13,577 bases of DNA from RPQK01 sp041946865 (GTDB taxonomy: Bacteria; Acidobacteriota; UBA6911; RPQK01): assembly GCA_041946865.1 (NCBI GenBank), contig JBHGBF010000152.1, forward strand, positions 1 through 13,577, given 5' to 3'. This document shows positions 13,499 to 13,577 of the stretch, in pieces. Every line of letters begins with the position of its first letter. The stretch's first letter is position 1. Made by a program: the position numbers and the translations under genes. The notes under the pieces are model-generated. The model was not told the origin of the DNA. It worked only from the letters and a program-made list of their open reading frames with translations, and did not search any database.

Positions 13499-13577
13499 AA
13501 CCTCATTCGGCGCGGGGTGTGGTAACCCCTCAGTTTTTTGTTCGGAGTGTGGCAGCAACGAGGAGAGAGGCCGGTGC
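13476..13577 (+). other. Open frame with zinc-ribbon-like reading, running off the right edge
   Basis: This plus-strand frame is open from the TAG at 13473-13475 to the window end. It reads FGAGCGNPSVFCSECGSN over 13506-13559. The pattern resembles a short zinc ribbon (F-C-x-x-C-G ... F-C-x-x-C-G) with the first Cys changed to Gly (GGC instead of TGC, one base away) and a short linker between the two halves. No ATG, GTG or TTG precedes it in frame, so it could be a decayed gene end, use a start I cannot identify, or be chance. Confidence 0.2.

Noticed and set aside
13514..13539. Possible plus-strand intrinsic terminator GGGGT/ACCCC followed by TTTTTT
   Set aside because: The stem is only 5 bp, the T-run begins 4 nt after it, and no plus-strand gene precedes it for thousands of bases.

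Overview
The window is GC-rich chromosomal DNA from a Gram-negative (two-membrane) bacterium. It encodes a complete RND efflux pump with an outer-membrane channel, lipoproteins and a Tat-type signal. GTG and TTG starts appear, and genes are tightly packed. No single gene identifies the organism. A soil-type Acidobacteriota or similar uncultured lineage fits the mix (secreted hydrolase with TPR tail, Tat-exported sugar isomerase-like protein, CHAD protein, PIN toxin module), but that is only an impression.

Layout from left to right. A minus-strand CHAD-domain (polyphosphate-binding type) gene lies back to back with a plus-strand pair: a secreted alpha/beta hydrolase with a C-terminal TPR region, then a Tat-exported TIM-barrel isomerase/epimerase-like protein. 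Converging on that pair is a minus-strand VapBC-type toxin-antitoxin module, with a palindrome over its probable promoter. Next come a minus-strand tRNA-Ala (anticodon TGC) and a gene-free stretch of about 250 bp holding degenerate 23-bp tandem repeats. The rest is minus strand: sulfate-binding lipoprotein, CysT and CysW permeases (transcribed in that order, coupled by overlaps), preceded by an RND efflux operon transcribed as outer-membrane channel, membrane-fusion lipoprotein, inner-membrane RND pump.

How the genes work together. The three efflux proteins would form one envelope-spanning pump. The sulfate genes would form an uptake system, but the ATPase gene (cysA) that normally follows cysW is absent. 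A near-consensus promoter between the pump gene and the sulfate-binding gene suggests two transcription units, not one six-gene operon. Several start sites can be refined from ribosome-binding sites: the RND pump at GTG 10782, CysW at GTG 5676, the sulfate-binding protein at ATG 7575 and the channel at TTG 13412. Two genes (CHAD and the antitoxin) have promoter-like -10 boxes only 7-8 bp before their ATG and no Shine-Dalgarno sequence, so they may be leaderless.

I see no convincing wholly new system. The most interesting leads are the repeat array where cysA would be expected, the toxin-antitoxin operator geometry, the stem-loop between the channel and fusion-protein genes, and a zinc-ribbon-like reading at the right edge.
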